Of a DNA stretch of 64,000 nt, positions 43,527-52,049 are shown piece by piece. Below the pieces are notes generated by a model. The model searched no databases. It was given only the letters and a program-made list of their open reading frames with translations, and was not told the DNA's origin. This DNA is from Streptomyces sp. DSM 110735 (GTDB lineage: Bacteria > Actinomycetota > Actinomycetes > Streptomycetales > Streptomycetaceae): assembly GCF_016482685.1 (NCBI RefSeq), contig NZ_JACYHF010000001.1:496001-560000 (forward strand). Reading direction: 5' to 3'. Positions within the stretch are counted from its first letter, which is position 1. Every line of letters begins with the position of its first letter. Both the position numbers and the translations under genes were made by a program.

Positions 43527-45260
43527 ATGCGCCCGAGATGTGCCAAGCCGCGGCGCGGCAGATGGCGGAGAGTGCTCAATCTGGTGTCCGTCGTCGCGGT
43601 CATGACGGCGACCACCGCCGTCGCGTCGCTGGACGCCCAGGCGGCGGTGCCCCCGACGCCGTCGGGCTTCACCCTCACCTGGAGCGACGACTTCAACGGT
43701 GCCGCCGGAACCGGCATCGACCAGAACCTGTGGAAGTACGACACCGGGCCGGGCAGCAGCTTCGGCACCGGTGAGATCGAGACCATGACCAACAGCACCT
43801 CGAACGTCTACTACGACGGTCAGGGGCACCTGGTGCTCCAGGCACTCCACTCCGGCTCCGACCCCCGCTCCGGGTGGACGTCCGGACGCGTGGAGACGCA
43901 GTCGGCGGGCTTCGGCGCCGCGGCGGGCGGCGTCGTACGCATCGAGTCCGTCCTCCAGCAGCCCAACGTCACCACCGCCAACGGCGCGGGCTACTGGCCG
44001 GCGTTCTGGATGCTCGGCGCCCCGCTGCGCTCCGGTGTGACCTGGCCGAAGTCCGGCGAGGTCGACATCATGGAGGACATCAACGGCCGCAGCTCCGTCT
44101 TCAGCACCCTCCACTGCGGGGTGAACCCCGGCGGCCCGTGCAACGAGTCGACCGGCATCGGCTCCGGCGAACGCGCCTGCTCCGGCTGCCAGACCGGCTT
44201 CCACGACTACGCCGCCGAGATCGACCGCTCGGTCTCGCCCGAGCAGATCCGCTTCTACCTCGACGGCAACAACTTCTTCACCGTCAACGCCAACCAGGTG
44301 GACGCGACGACCTGGGCGGACGCGGTCGACCACCCCTTCTTCATCATCTACGACCTCGCGATCGGCGGCGGCTTCCCGGACGCCTTCGGCGGCGGTCCGA
44401 ACGCGGCCACGGTCTCCGGCGGCAAGCTGGTCGTCGACTCGGTGGCCGTGTACAACAAGGGACCGGGCTCCGGGGGCGGGGGCGGCGGCGGTTCGGTGAC
44501 CGGCCAGACCATCACCGGTCCCGGCGGCAAGTGCGTGGACGTGTCCGGTGACGACACCGGCGGCGACGGCACCGCGGTCCAGTTGTGGGACTGCCAGCAG
44601 GCAGCCAAGGACCAGCACTGGACCTGGAGCGGCCAGACCCTCCAGACCCTCGGCAAGTGCCTGGACATCGCCGGGGGCAACAGCGCCGCCGGGACCAAGC
44701 TCCAACTCGCCACGTGCAACAACGGCGGCTACCAGAACTGGGTGCGCCAGTCCGACGGCACGCTGCGCAACCCGACCTCGGGCCGCTGCATCGACTCGCC
44801 CTCCGGCGCCACCACCAACGGCACCCGCCTGCAGATCTGGGACTGCAACGGCTCCGGCGCCCAGCAGTTCGCCATCGGCACCCCGATCTACGGTCCCGGC
44901 GGCAAGTGCGTGGACGTGGCGGGCGACGACACCGGCGGCGACGGCACCGCCGTCCAGTTGTGGGACTGCCAGCAGGCGACCTCCCTCGACCAGAAGTGGA
45001 CCTGGAACGGCCAGACCCTGCGCACCCTGGGCAAGTGCCTGGACATCGCCGGAGGCGCGAACGCGAACGGCACCAAGCTCCAACTCGCCACCTGCAACGG
45101 CGGCGGCTACCAGAACTGGGTCCCAGGCGCCGACGGCTCCCTCTCCAACCCCACCACCGGCCGCTGCGTCGACTCCCCGTCCGGCGCCACCACCAACGGC
45201 ACCCGCCTCCAGATCTGGGACTGCAACGGCTCCGCCGCCCAGAAGTTCTCCCTGGCCTGA
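43527..45260 (+). CDS. Secreted GH16 beta-glucanase with two ricin-B-like domains
   Basis: 577 aa. ATG at 43527 after CGGAGG. Signal peptide about 1-40 (RRVLNLVSVVAVMTATT...AQA). The GH16 domain is at about 45-335 with the catalytic EVDIME (E178 nucleophile, D180, E183 acid/base). A Gly-rich linker leads to two RICIN/CBM13 modules (about 350-465 and 470-577), each with QLWDC, QNW and LQIWDC repeats. The two modules are nearly identical in DNA, suggesting recent duplication. Cleaves beta-1,3- or mixed glucans outside the cell. Confidence 0.93.
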   Translation: MRPRCAKPRRGRWRRVLNLVSVVAVMTATTAVASLDAQAAVPPTPSGFTLTWSDDFNGAAGTGIDQNLWKYDTGPGSSFGTGEIETMTNSTSNVYYDGQGHLVLQALHSGSDPRSGWTSGRVETQSAGFGAAAGGVVRIESVLQQPNVTTANGAGYWPAFWMLGAPLRSGVTWPKSGEVDIMEDINGRSSVFSTLHCGVNPGGPCNESTGIGSGERACSGCQTGFHDYAAEIDRSVSPEQIRFYLDGNNFFTVNANQVDATTWADAVDHPFFIIYDLAIGGGFPDAFGGGPNAATVSGGKLVVDSVAVYNKGPGSGGGGGGGSVTGQTITGPGGKCVDVSGDDTGGDGTAVQLWDCQQAAKDQHWTWSGQTLQTLGKCLDIAGGNSAAGTKLQLATCNNGGYQNWVRQSDGTLRNPTSGRCIDSPSGATTNGTRLQIWDCNGSGAQQFAIGTPIYGPGGKCVDVAGDDTGGDGTAVQLWDCQQATSLDQKWTWNGQTLRTLGKCLDIAGGANANGTKLQLATCNGGGYQNWVPGADGSLSNPTTGRCVDSPSGATTNGTRLQIWDCNGSAAQKFSLA

Positions 45261-45274
45261 CCGAACCACGCAAC

Positions 45275-45312
45275 GTCGAAGGGCCCCGCTGCAAGCAGCG
45301 GGGCCCTTCGAC
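45275..45312. terminator. Very strong terminator after the GH16 gene
   Basis: A perfect 18-bp inverted repeat, 45275-45292 with 45295-45312 (GTCGAAGGGCCCCGCTGC arms). It also stands directly before the tRNA-Ser fragment read from the other strand. Confidence 0.88.
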
Positions 45313-45332
45313 TTAGTGCCCGGTGAGGCACT

Positions 45333-45389
45333 TGGCGGAGGATACGAGATTCGAACTCGTGAGGGGTTGCCCCCAACACGCTTTCCAAA
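45333..45389 (-). pseudogene. 3' half of a tRNA-Ser(GGA) gene, probable attachment site
   Basis: Read on the minus strand, the sequence has anticodon loop TTTGGAAA (anticodon GGA), the 3' anticodon strand GCGTG, a serine-type long variable arm, the T arm ACGAG-TTCGAAT-CTCGT, acceptor ATCCTCC, discriminator G and an encoded CCA. Left of the anticodon loop the 5' half is absent: the preceding bases (CGAACA) do not pair with GCGTG. Integrases often use exactly this 3' segment as att core. Confidence 0.85.
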
Positions 45390-45625
45390 TGTTCGTATGG
45401 GGGTCCGGCGGGGGCCGCACCCGTCCTGACCTGCGGCGGAGAGTTCGGGGCGACCACGCTCAGACGGGGCCGGACCGGGGTGAATGAGACCAGGACTGAG
45501 ACCATCGAGAGCCGTGTCGAGGAGGCGGCCCAGCCACACCGCCCCTTTTCACCACCACCTGCGCGGTCGTGCGCACCTCCACCCGACCGGGCTGGCGCGG
45601 ATCCGGAGCTTCGCAGGCTCCTGGG
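45390..45625 (+). other. Possible decayed integrase remnant next to the tRNA fragment
   Basis: No intact gene. In a plus-strand frame around 45585-45630 the translation GADPELRRLLGHSS resembles the C-terminal box (GADxxxLxxLLGHSS) of tyrosine recombinases. The frame then runs into the 3' end of the next minus-strand gene and has no upstream integrase domain. Confidence 0.3.
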
Positions 45626-46981
45626 TCACTCGTCGCGGAGGCGGATAGCCAGCACTGTCCCGTCGGCTCGGATCGACACCGTGTTCCAGTACTTCGATGT
45701 GCTGTGCGGCGGCCACTGTCCTCGCAGGTCGTGGACCTGGCGACGGTAGTCGTTGACGCGCCCGTGGTGGAGATGTGTGTAGAGACCTCTCTCGAGCCCG
45801 GAGAACGCTTCTACCCGGGTTCCGTTGAGGCGGTAGATGTGATCGGTGCCGACGAAGTCGATGTCGTGGATGCGGTGGTCCGCGTCTCGCAGCCTGCCCG
45901 TGTTGGGGTGGGTGTCGCGCTGGAAGTGTCGTCGCCCTTGTTCCTTGGTCAGGTACTGAGCGGTGGGTTTACCACCGCCGGTGAAGGCGGTGAGTGCGGC
46001 TGCTTCCGTCCGGGCCAGCACGACGCTGAACCAGGCGAAGGACTCGGGCAGTACCTGGAACCCGGGAATGGTTGTCCTGTCGCCTTCGGTGGGCAGCACG
46101 ACATCGGGCATGAACTCTTCCTGTGTGAGTGCGAGGTCGAGGTTGATTCCCGGTGTCTCGCCGGGCGGGCGGAGCAGGGTTGTGCCCGGAGCTTCCAGAA
46201 CATGCAGGGCGAGACTCTCCTTGGCTGGGATCTCAGTGCCTATGAGGAGGAAGGGGACAGTGCCGTAGGGGCCGATGTGGACTGACTCCACGTGGGCACT
46301 GGCAGTGCTGAGTTGCTTGTACACCTGATGGACGCTGCTGTGGGTCCCCTTCGAGGACATCAGGAAGATCTTGGACGGCTGTCCGGGCTGCCAGGCTTCG
46401 ACGAAGAAGTGGGGGCGTCGCTGCAACGGCTCCGGGCGAGACCCGGTGCCGGAGCTGCGCAGTGTCCAGCCGGCTTTCAGGGCGATGTCCGCCGGGATCA
46501 CGGAAACCGAGTGGTCGGGGTACCGGGACCTGACTATGTGCTCGGCCAGCAGCGAGGCGAAGCCGGTGCCGATCTCTCCGGACTGCGTAGCCTTGTAGAA
46601 GCGCAGTAGGTCGCGTCCCTCGGACGACAGCTCCAGGAATCGACCCCGGTTCGCTTCCAGTGCCTGGCTGTAGCGCAGGCTGCCCCAGTGCTCGGCGAGT
46701 CCTCGGCCGGCTCCCTGACGGGCCGCCGCAGCGCCAAGGCCGATGGCGTGCAGGACTTGCCAAGGGGTGAGTGACAGTGATCGCGGCGCTTTCCGAACGG
46801 CTCTGTAGTCGGTGCGCCTGCGCAGCGGACCCCTCCCGTCCTCCACGCGCTTCTCGTCTTCGTCCGACGCCGCCTTGTTGACCTCGGCAGCGAGTTCGTG
46901 AGACGAGCGGACCTGAATATTGGAGGTGGTGCCCAGTTCGTCCAGGATCTCGCTGATGGTTTTGGTTCCGTCCTCGTTCAC
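45626..46981 (-). CDS. Island protein of unknown function
   Basis: 451 aa from GTG at 46981, which has AGAGGGGG upstream; the open frame extends 58 codons more. I recognise no family. The N-terminus has a helical, charged region (SSHELAAEVNKAASDEDEKR), the middle SLLAEHIVRSRYPDHSVSVIPADIALKAGW and PHFFVEAW...KIFLMSSKG, which could be a nuclease-like alpha/beta core, and the C-terminus LRDADHRIHDIDFVGTDHIYRLNG. Soluble. It is divergent from the gene at 47197. Confidence 0.65.
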   Translation of the reverse strand: MNEDGTKTISEILDELGTTSNIQVRSSHELAAEVNKAASDEDEKRVEDGRGPLRRRTDYRAVRKAPRSLSLTPWQVLHAIGLGAAAARQGAGRGLAEHWGSLRYSQALEANRGRFLELSSEGRDLLRFYKATQSGEIGTGFASLLAEHIVRSRYPDHSVSVIPADIALKAGWTLRSSGTGSRPEPLQRRPHFFVEAWQPGQPSKIFLMSSKGTHSSVHQVYKQLSTASAHVESVHIGPYGTVPFLLIGTEIPAKESLALHVLEAPGTTLLRPPGETPGINLDLALTQEEFMPDVVLPTEGDRTTIPGFQVLPESFAWFSVVLARTEAAALTAFTGGGKPTAQYLTKEQGRRHFQRDTHPNTGRLRDADHRIHDIDFVGTDHIYRLNGTRVEAFSGLERGLYTHLHHGRVNDYRRQVHDLRGQWPPHSTSKYWNTVSIRADGTVLAIRLRDE

Positions 46982-47196
46982 CGGCGCCCCCTCTGCCGTT
47001 GCCGTGTGGTGTGAGCCGTTGGACGCTAAAAAGGTGCCGGGGAGCGCAACAAGTACGCACCAGGGGCTCACGACCGGATTCGGCCACAACCTCCTACGAA
47101 GACGAGCAGAGACCATCTGCGACCAGAAGGCGAGCCTGTGGCTGCTCTTCTCCAATGAGGTGGTGACGGGAACAACAGAGCTGGCTCAATAGACCC

Positions 47197-48039
47197 ATGG
47201 AGATGGGTGAGCACTGGGCGTACCGAGCGAGGCCGAAGGATCTGGGCAGCGCGGTTCGCCGGGTCGAGACCGTGCGCGTGGGCGAGCGTGGCAGGGCTGG
47301 TTGGATCCATGTCCGGTTCCTCGAAGGCGACGATGCGGGGCTGCAGGAGTGGGTCAACCCCAGCCATCTTGTGGCGCGCTGGGAAGACGTTGAGGCGTTT
47401 CGCAAGGACGATGCGAGCGAGCTCGTGCTGGCTGAGGCGTCGAGGGAGGTGCGGGGGACCGCAGCCTTTGAGGCTGCCCGGCTGATCATTGGAGTCATCC
47501 GTCCGAAGAGCAAGCTCCGACTGCGCCGAGGTGTTTCGGACGCAGGGATCCTGGAGCTGAGCCGCCTCGAAGAGGCGGCCCGACTTGTCGGGATGGAAGC
47601 AGCGGAGCTGCGAGGCGACCCGATGGTCTACGAGAAGTGCGACGGCCTGGGCCTGGCTGGGTGGCCGGTCACCGAGCGCATCGCGCGTCACGTGGCCGGC
47701 CGTCTCGCCGACGACATCCTGTCGGAGGTGGACCGCAAGCAGCAGGCCATCGAGCAGGAGCGCACCCAGTCTTCCCGGTACTCCTACAGCCGTCGGGACG
47801 ACCGCAAACTGGACGCGGAAGCGGCCGTTCTGCGGACCGTCCGGGAGTGGTGCGGTCAGGACAAGGCCGAGCGCTACGACGAGCTGATCGCCCTGCGAGA
47901 CGAGGTTGTCCGGCTCGGAAAACTCGTGGAGAGGTCGGTGAAAGCCCTACGTGACCGCGGACACGGCGTCATTGCCTCCACCATTGAGCGCGACCTCGGG
48001 GTCCATATCTCCAGCCTTGGTCCAGACGTTCGTCGGTGA
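47197..48039 (+). CDS. Island protein of unknown function, helical
   Basis: 280 aa. ATG at 47197. An N-terminal SH3-like beta part (EHWAYRARPKDLGSAVRRVETV, WIHVRFLEGDDAGLQEWVNPSHL) resembles small barrel domains, followed by long helices (VERSVKALRDRGHGVIAS). No catalytic motif. Its last 71 bases overlap the convergent gene ending at 47969. Divergent from 46981 across a 215-base gap that probably holds both promoters. Confidence 0.65.
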   Translation: MEMGEHWAYRARPKDLGSAVRRVETVRVGERGRAGWIHVRFLEGDDAGLQEWVNPSHLVARWEDVEAFRKDDASELVLAEASREVRGTAAFEAARLIIGVIRPKSKLRLRRGVSDAGILELSRLEEAARLVGMEAAELRGDPMVYEKCDGLGLAGWPVTERIARHVAGRLADDILSEVDRKQQAIEQERTQSSRYSYSRRDDRKLDAEAAVLRTVREWCGQDKAERYDELIALRDEVVRLGKLVERSVKALRDRGHGVIASTIERDLGVHISSLGPDVRR

Positions 48040-49522
48040 AGTTACGCCACCGCTCCGGGTCAGGGCGGCGCGGTTCGGCTTCGGCCTTGGGCTCTTCCTT
48101 TTTCGGAGGCTTCTCCTTCTCCGGCCGCTGCGGATGCCATCCGTCGAGGAACGGCCGTAGCTGGTCGCCTGTGGGATCCGCGTGGAAGTTGTGGGCGGTA
48201 AGGCCCTTGCCCGCCACGGTCGGATCGAGTCTGTTCGCCTCTGCCTTCCCCCACGTGGACCATTCGCGGATCCGCTCGGCTTCGTGGGGGTCGTCCGACA
48301 CGGAGGCGGCCTCGTCTAGCGCAGCGCAGAAGGCCCGCATCTCCCCTGCGGCTCGCCACTGCGCCAGGGCGGTGCCGAACCGATCGACCCTCGCGGCATC
48401 CACTGCCTTGATCGTTGCGACGCTGATCGCTGCTTCCCACTCCCGCCGCGTGCGTTCCTTCTCCTCCGCTTCCTGCTGACGACGCTCCTCTTGTTCCTTG
48501 GCTTCCCGCCGGCGACGTTCTTCCTCCTGTCGTTGTCGCTCCTCACGCTGACGTTGCTGCTCCGCCTCACGTGCCAGCCGAGCCTTCTCCTCTGCCTCCG
48601 CGTTCGCTTTCAGAGCTCGGAAGACGGAGTCGATCTGGTCCTCCAAGGGCTTCTTGGTGGTGTCGGCCCACTCCTGCTTCCAGCTGTGGCGGTAGCTGTA
48701 GCCCGAGCCCTGGCTCAGGGCAAGTTTTAGTTCGCCGGACGGCTCAAGCCGGTTTGCAGGGTTGACTCGCTGCCAGTCGTAGTCCCGCCGGCCCGGCTGC
48801 GTGGGCACGTATCGGACCTGCTTCTGCCGCTCAGTGAAGCTGATCTCGTATGTCCTGCCGTGGACGGTGAGCAGCGGCCTCGGCTGCCTGCGCTTCTTCG
48901 ACACCGTGATCTCGCCGTGCCGCGCGAGGGCCATCTCGGCGAGGAGCCGTAGGAGGGAGATCACTCGCGGGAGCACTTCGTCCGAGATCTCGAAGGCGCT
49001 GTGGTCTGCGGTGACTGCTGTGACCACGTCCTCGACGTCAGTGATTACTCGGCTGCGTGCCAGGCGGATCCGGTTCCATTCGGTGTCGTCCTCGCCCGTC
49101 ACCCGGAGCAGGCCGAGGAAGAAGTCTCCCTTCGCCCGCCCGCTGTACTTCAGGTGGTACCCCTCCGGCGCGCACTGCCGCGCGGCGTCGAACGCCCGGC
49201 GATAACGGGCTCGCTCCTCGTCGCTCGGGTCCGGGATCCGAAGGAACCGGTCGGCCTTCCGCACCTCTGCGATCAAAGCCGCGCCGGCTTCCGTCGGTGA
49301 CTGCCGCGGTGGATTCGAGGGGCGCTCTGGGGTCGGCTCAGCCTCGGTCGGAGGCGTCGCCCGCCGACGTAGAGGTGCCACAGCCTTCGATGTCGGATCG
49401 GCTGCTGCGGGCCGTTGCTTGCGCGGGGCCGGCTCGGGCCGGTCCGGATGGTGGCCGTGTTCCAGGTAGAAGCGACCGTCATCGGTGATCTCCGCCTGCC
49501 ACTTCCCACCACGCCTGGGCAT
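47969..49522 (-). CDS. Island protein with Arg/Glu-rich coiled coil (N-terminus frameshifted)
   Basis: 517 aa from ATG at 49522, but the real start is probably upstream in another frame (see 49523-49661). The first residues, MPRRGGKWQAEITDDGRFYLEHG, are the end of a winged helix. Then a Pro/Arg-rich linker, a globular region (about 85-300, FFLGLLRVTGEDDTEWNRIRLAR, EISDEVLPRVISLLRLLAEMAL), a coiled coil at about 325-385 rich in QREERQRQEEERRRRE, and a C-terminal part ending GWRYGPRGRAQWWRQ. Looks DNA-related; no enzyme motif found. Confidence 0.6.
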   Translation of the reverse strand: MPRRGGKWQAEITDDGRFYLEHGHHPDRPEPAPRKQRPAAADPTSKAVAPLRRRATPPTEAEPTPERPSNPPRQSPTEAGAALIAEVRKADRFLRIPDPSDEERARYRRAFDAARQCAPEGYHLKYSGRAKGDFFLGLLRVTGEDDTEWNRIRLARSRVITDVEDVVTAVTADHSAFEISDEVLPRVISLLRLLAEMALARHGEITVSKKRRQPRPLLTVHGRTYEISFTERQKQVRYVPTQPGRRDYDWQRVNPANRLEPSGELKLALSQGSGYSYRHSWKQEWADTTKKPLEDQIDSVFRALKANAEAEEKARLAREAEQQRQREERQRQEEERRRREAKEQEERRQQEAEEKERTRREWEAAISVATIKAVDAARVDRFGTALAQWRAAGEMRAFCAALDEAASVSDDPHEAERIREWSTWGKAEANRLDPTVAGKGLTAHNFHADPTGDQLRPFLDGWHPQRPEKEKPPKKEEPKAEAEPRRPDPERWRNFTDERLDQGWRYGPRGRAQWWRQ

Positions 49523-49661
49523 GGTGATGAGGCCCCGCCCCTTGAGAGCACGGGCAGTGTTGGCAAGCTCCGGGCTCTCAGAGGTGACGGGGGTCCGTTC
49601 CCGCTCCGATGCGGGTGAGTAGGGCCAGTTGGCGATCGTTGAGCGGCGACCATCGGTACAT
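49523..49661 (-). pseudogene. Frameshifted N-terminus of the gene at 47969-49522
   Basis: ATG at 49661 starts MYRWSPLNDRQLALLTRIGAGTD, a winged-helix start, but the frame stops at 49578. The continuation ELANTARALKGRGLIT lies in the frame of the 49522 gene. Removing one base of the C5 run (plus strand G5, 49589-49593) gives DPVTSESPELANTARALKG and joins both parts exactly. Either mutation, sequencing error or phase-variable tract. Confidence 0.7.
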
Positions 49662-49776
49662 GCTGACGTCGTACCGGTCCTGCGGAGCGCCTACAAGCAG
49701 AATGGTGATGCTCCCGCATCCTGCTGCCCGAGCGACTACACGATCGAACGAACAGGGCCCGTTGTGAAAAGCTGAG

Positions 49777-50259
49777 TCAGCTGGCTGCCGTCTCTGTCGC
49801 AATGCGAGCCCGCTTCTCGGCACGTGGTTCGGCCTTCCAGCCGGGAAGGAACGCCGACAGCATCGGGTCGCTCTCGATCCTCTGCTGAGTGAGCCGCATG
49901 CCCTCGTCGATCAGCGCATCCCACTTCTCCGTGGCGAGTTCGACGCGGCAGGGCAATTCCTTGATGATCTTCTCGTCCACGGTCAGATAGTTCGACGCCC
50001 GCCTCGCGGCCCCACGGGCCGTGGGCACGAAGGCGTCAGCGCCGGCCTGGTCAGGAAGCAGTGAGATGAGGACCGCGTCCCCCTCCTCGGCGATCTTTCT
50101 GGCCGCCTTGTTGGCTGCCGAGATCTCCCCTTTGGAGGGATTCCGCTCCAACGACGCGATCAGGGTGTTGCGGATGCTGACTGTGCTCCGGCTGGCCAGC
50201 GCATCCCGCAGGGCTTGGCGGAAGGTCTCCGTCATTGATGTCATGACCGGGATTGTCAC
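49777..50259 (-). CDS. Hypothetical helical protein
   Basis: 160 aa from GTG at 50259; ATG at 50244 or 50235 are alternatives, none with a clear ribosome site. Mostly helical and charged: TETFRQALRDALASRSTVSIRNTLIASL, ISAANKAARKIAEEGDAVLI and a Lys/Arg-rich end (AEPRAEKRARIATETAAS). No family recognised. No TM helix. Confidence 0.55.
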   Translation of the reverse strand: MTIPVMTSMTETFRQALRDALASRSTVSIRNTLIASLERNPSKGEISAANKAARKIAEEGDAVLISLLPDQAGADAFVPTARGAARRASNYLTVDEKIIKELPCRVELATEKWDALIDEGMRLTQQRIESDPMLSAFLPGWKAEPRAEKRARIATETAAS

Positions 50260-50507
50260 GACTGGCCGTCCCCGAGTCGTGTGCTTGAGGGAGGTGCCCG
50301 GTGTGTGTTCCCCCGTACGGCGGATACGAGTGCGCCGGGGGCAGACAGAAAGGGGCCCAGGAAGAGGCGGCGCACGTTCTTGGCGACGGCTTCCTCGGCT
50401 CGCTGCTCATCGACTCACGAGGACCCCTTTGACTACCTGCAGGGCTGGGCACGGGCCCGGGTTGTCAGCGACGTCATGAACATGCGCCGCTGCTGTAGGT
50501 CTACCGC

Positions 50508-50678
50508 ATGTGCACCCAGCCGCTCGCCGACGTCTGTTACACGGCGCTGCATAAGGCGGTGTCCGAGGAGGCGCCCCGGACCTTCGCAGCTGAGGAACGG
50601 GGCGTCCTGGATCTCCTTCGGGACGACGAGCTGCGGGCGCCTTCCAGCTTTGAGTGGGCCTGGCTGGAGCGTTGCTGA
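50508..50678 (+). CDS. Possible 56-residue protein
   Basis: ATG at 50508 opens 56 codons (MCTQPLADVCYTALHKAV ... FEWAWLERC). Codon third positions are GC-rich and the composition is protein-like, but no ribosome site is clear. The flanks, 50260-50507 and 50679-50828, hold no other supported gene. Confidence 0.3.
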   Translation: MCTQPLADVCYTALHKAVSEEAPRTFAAEERGVLDLLRDDELRAPSSFEWAWLERC

Positions 50679-50828
50679 AACGGGCACTGGCGCCAACTGA
50701 GGGCAACTCAGAAGACGTTGCGTGGCTGGTCGCGCCGCTTGCGTCGACGGATTGTTCCCTCGGGGTGTCGGTGGTAGCCGGTAGGTTCTGCTGGGGCACG
50801 TCACCACGAACGGGGAGATATATCGATC

Positions 50829-51242
50829 ATGTACGACGCCGAATTAATGGCCGTGGCCACCGGCGCTGGCGGCACTCTCGTTGCGGCCATAGCCGCATCG
50901 GGCGCTGAGAAGATGCGCCTGAAGGTCGCACACTTCTTTCGTAGGGCCAGCCTGGATCAGCAGAGAGCGGCCGCACGGGCTGTGGATGACACCGCTGCCC
51001 AGCTCGCCTCGGGCACTCCGGAGACTCAGGCGCTCGCAGCGAGTGCCTGGGCCCAGCTCATCGCCCAGTACCTTGCCGAGCACAACGAGGCCATGAGCGA
51101 GGTGGACGAACTCGCGATTCCGAGTCCGCCAGTCTCGAAGGTCTGGCACCAGCACAACGCCAGCACTGGAACATTCATCGGTGGCGACGTCCACGGGGGG
51201 ATGACTTTCAATTACGGCGGGGCGCCAGATGACGGATGCTGA
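50829..51242 (+). CDS. Island pair protein A with GTFxGGDVHGG motif
   Basis: 137 aa. ATG at 50829 after GGGGAGATATATCG. An N-terminal helix or weak TM stretch ([23 protein letters not shown]), a helical middle (LKVAHFFRRASLDQQRAAARAVDD) and a C-terminal end HQHNASTGTFIGGDVHGGMTF. The motif recurs in the overlapping next gene (14-base overlap). Such Gly-rich GTF/GDV motifs resemble the short linkers of STAND/effector-associated proteins in actinobacteria; that link is tentative. Confidence 0.65.
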   Translation: MYDAELMAVATGAGGTLVAAIAASGAEKMRLKVAHFFRRASLDQQRAAARAVDDTAAQLASGTPETQALAASAWAQLIAQYLAEHNEAMSEVDELAIPSPPVSKVWHQHNASTGTFIGGDVHGGMTFNYGGAPDDGC

Positions 51243-51867
51243 GCACCGGGAGCAACACAACCATGGCTCCGGCACGTTCGTGGGTGGCGACGTCCACGGC
51301 GGCCTATGGCAGGTTTTCCTCCCGCCCTACGGGAAGAAGGCGACGACCAGCGATCCGGCACCGACGAAGCGAAAGCCCGAGCGGGACAATGAAGAAGAGG
51401 ATGACTACGAAGACCACCTGTGGGCTCTGCTCGGCGCTGCGTGGGTTGCCGTTTCGGCTGGTGGTGCTGTCGGCTACGCGATCATGGGTTGGTCGTGGAC
51501 CGACCGCGAACCGTCGCCGGGCATCGCTGAGCGCTTCGGCGTCGGGATCGTCGGCTTCTGCGTTTGCCTAGCTATGGCAGCCGCCTTCTTCGCTCGTCTT
51601 GCTCAGGTATTCGAGCTCTGGTCGGAACAATGCGCCATCACGGCTGTACAAAGCCGAGGCCGGATGGTTGCCGGACCGCCTGCGTCCATGTCCAGGGCTA
51701 TGGCTGGATTGACGGCAGCGGCAGCCGTTTCATCCGAGCTACTGGCATCTCTCTTTGGTTGGTCGTCGTTCGGGGCCGAGGTAGCGCAACGCGCGCATCT
51801 AGCAAGGCTCAACGCAGCGGCCAACGCAGAGTCGGCTCGCGCCGCTACGAAGAGGCGCAAGGCATAG
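51229..51867 (+). CDS. Island pair protein B, membrane, with GTFxGGDVHGG motif
   Basis: 212 aa. ATG at 51229 inside the end of protein A's gene. The N-terminus EQHNHGSGTFVGGDVHGGLWQ nearly repeats the end of protein A. An acidic stretch (ERDNEEEDDYED) leads to TM helices at about 66-90 and 103-127, then a helical Ala-rich tail ending ATKRRKA. Membrane effector or sensor partner of protein A is a fair guess. A hairpin terminator follows. Confidence 0.7.
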   Translation: MTDAEHREQHNHGSGTFVGGDVHGGLWQVFLPPYGKKATTSDPAPTKRKPERDNEEEDDYEDHLWALLGAAWVAVSAGGAVGYAIMGWSWTDREPSPGIAERFGVGIVGFCVCLAMAAAFFARLAQVFELWSEQCAITAVQSRGRMVAGPPASMSRAMAGLTAAAAVSSELLASLFGWSSFGAEVAQRAHLARLNAAANAESARAATKRRKA

Positions 51868-51895
51868 GCGCGCGCTGGCAGAGCCTGTTCCCGGA

Positions 51896-51927
51896 GGGGT
51901 GAGGTTCGCCTTGCCGATCCTCACCCC
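51896..51927 (+). terminator. Terminator after island pair A/B
   Basis: GGGGTGAGG (51896-51904) pairs with CCTCACCCC (51919-51927); 14-base loop. It is 28 bases past the stop of protein B. Confidence 0.65.
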
Positions 51928-52049
51928 CATGATCTCGTGCGTGCCCGTGCGTCAAGTCCCAGTTGCTCGACACGTCGAAGAGTCACAGACGATATCGAAC
52001 CGGTGGATTTCGGGGTGCCATGCACATATCTGTCGAACGCTCGGCGAAG

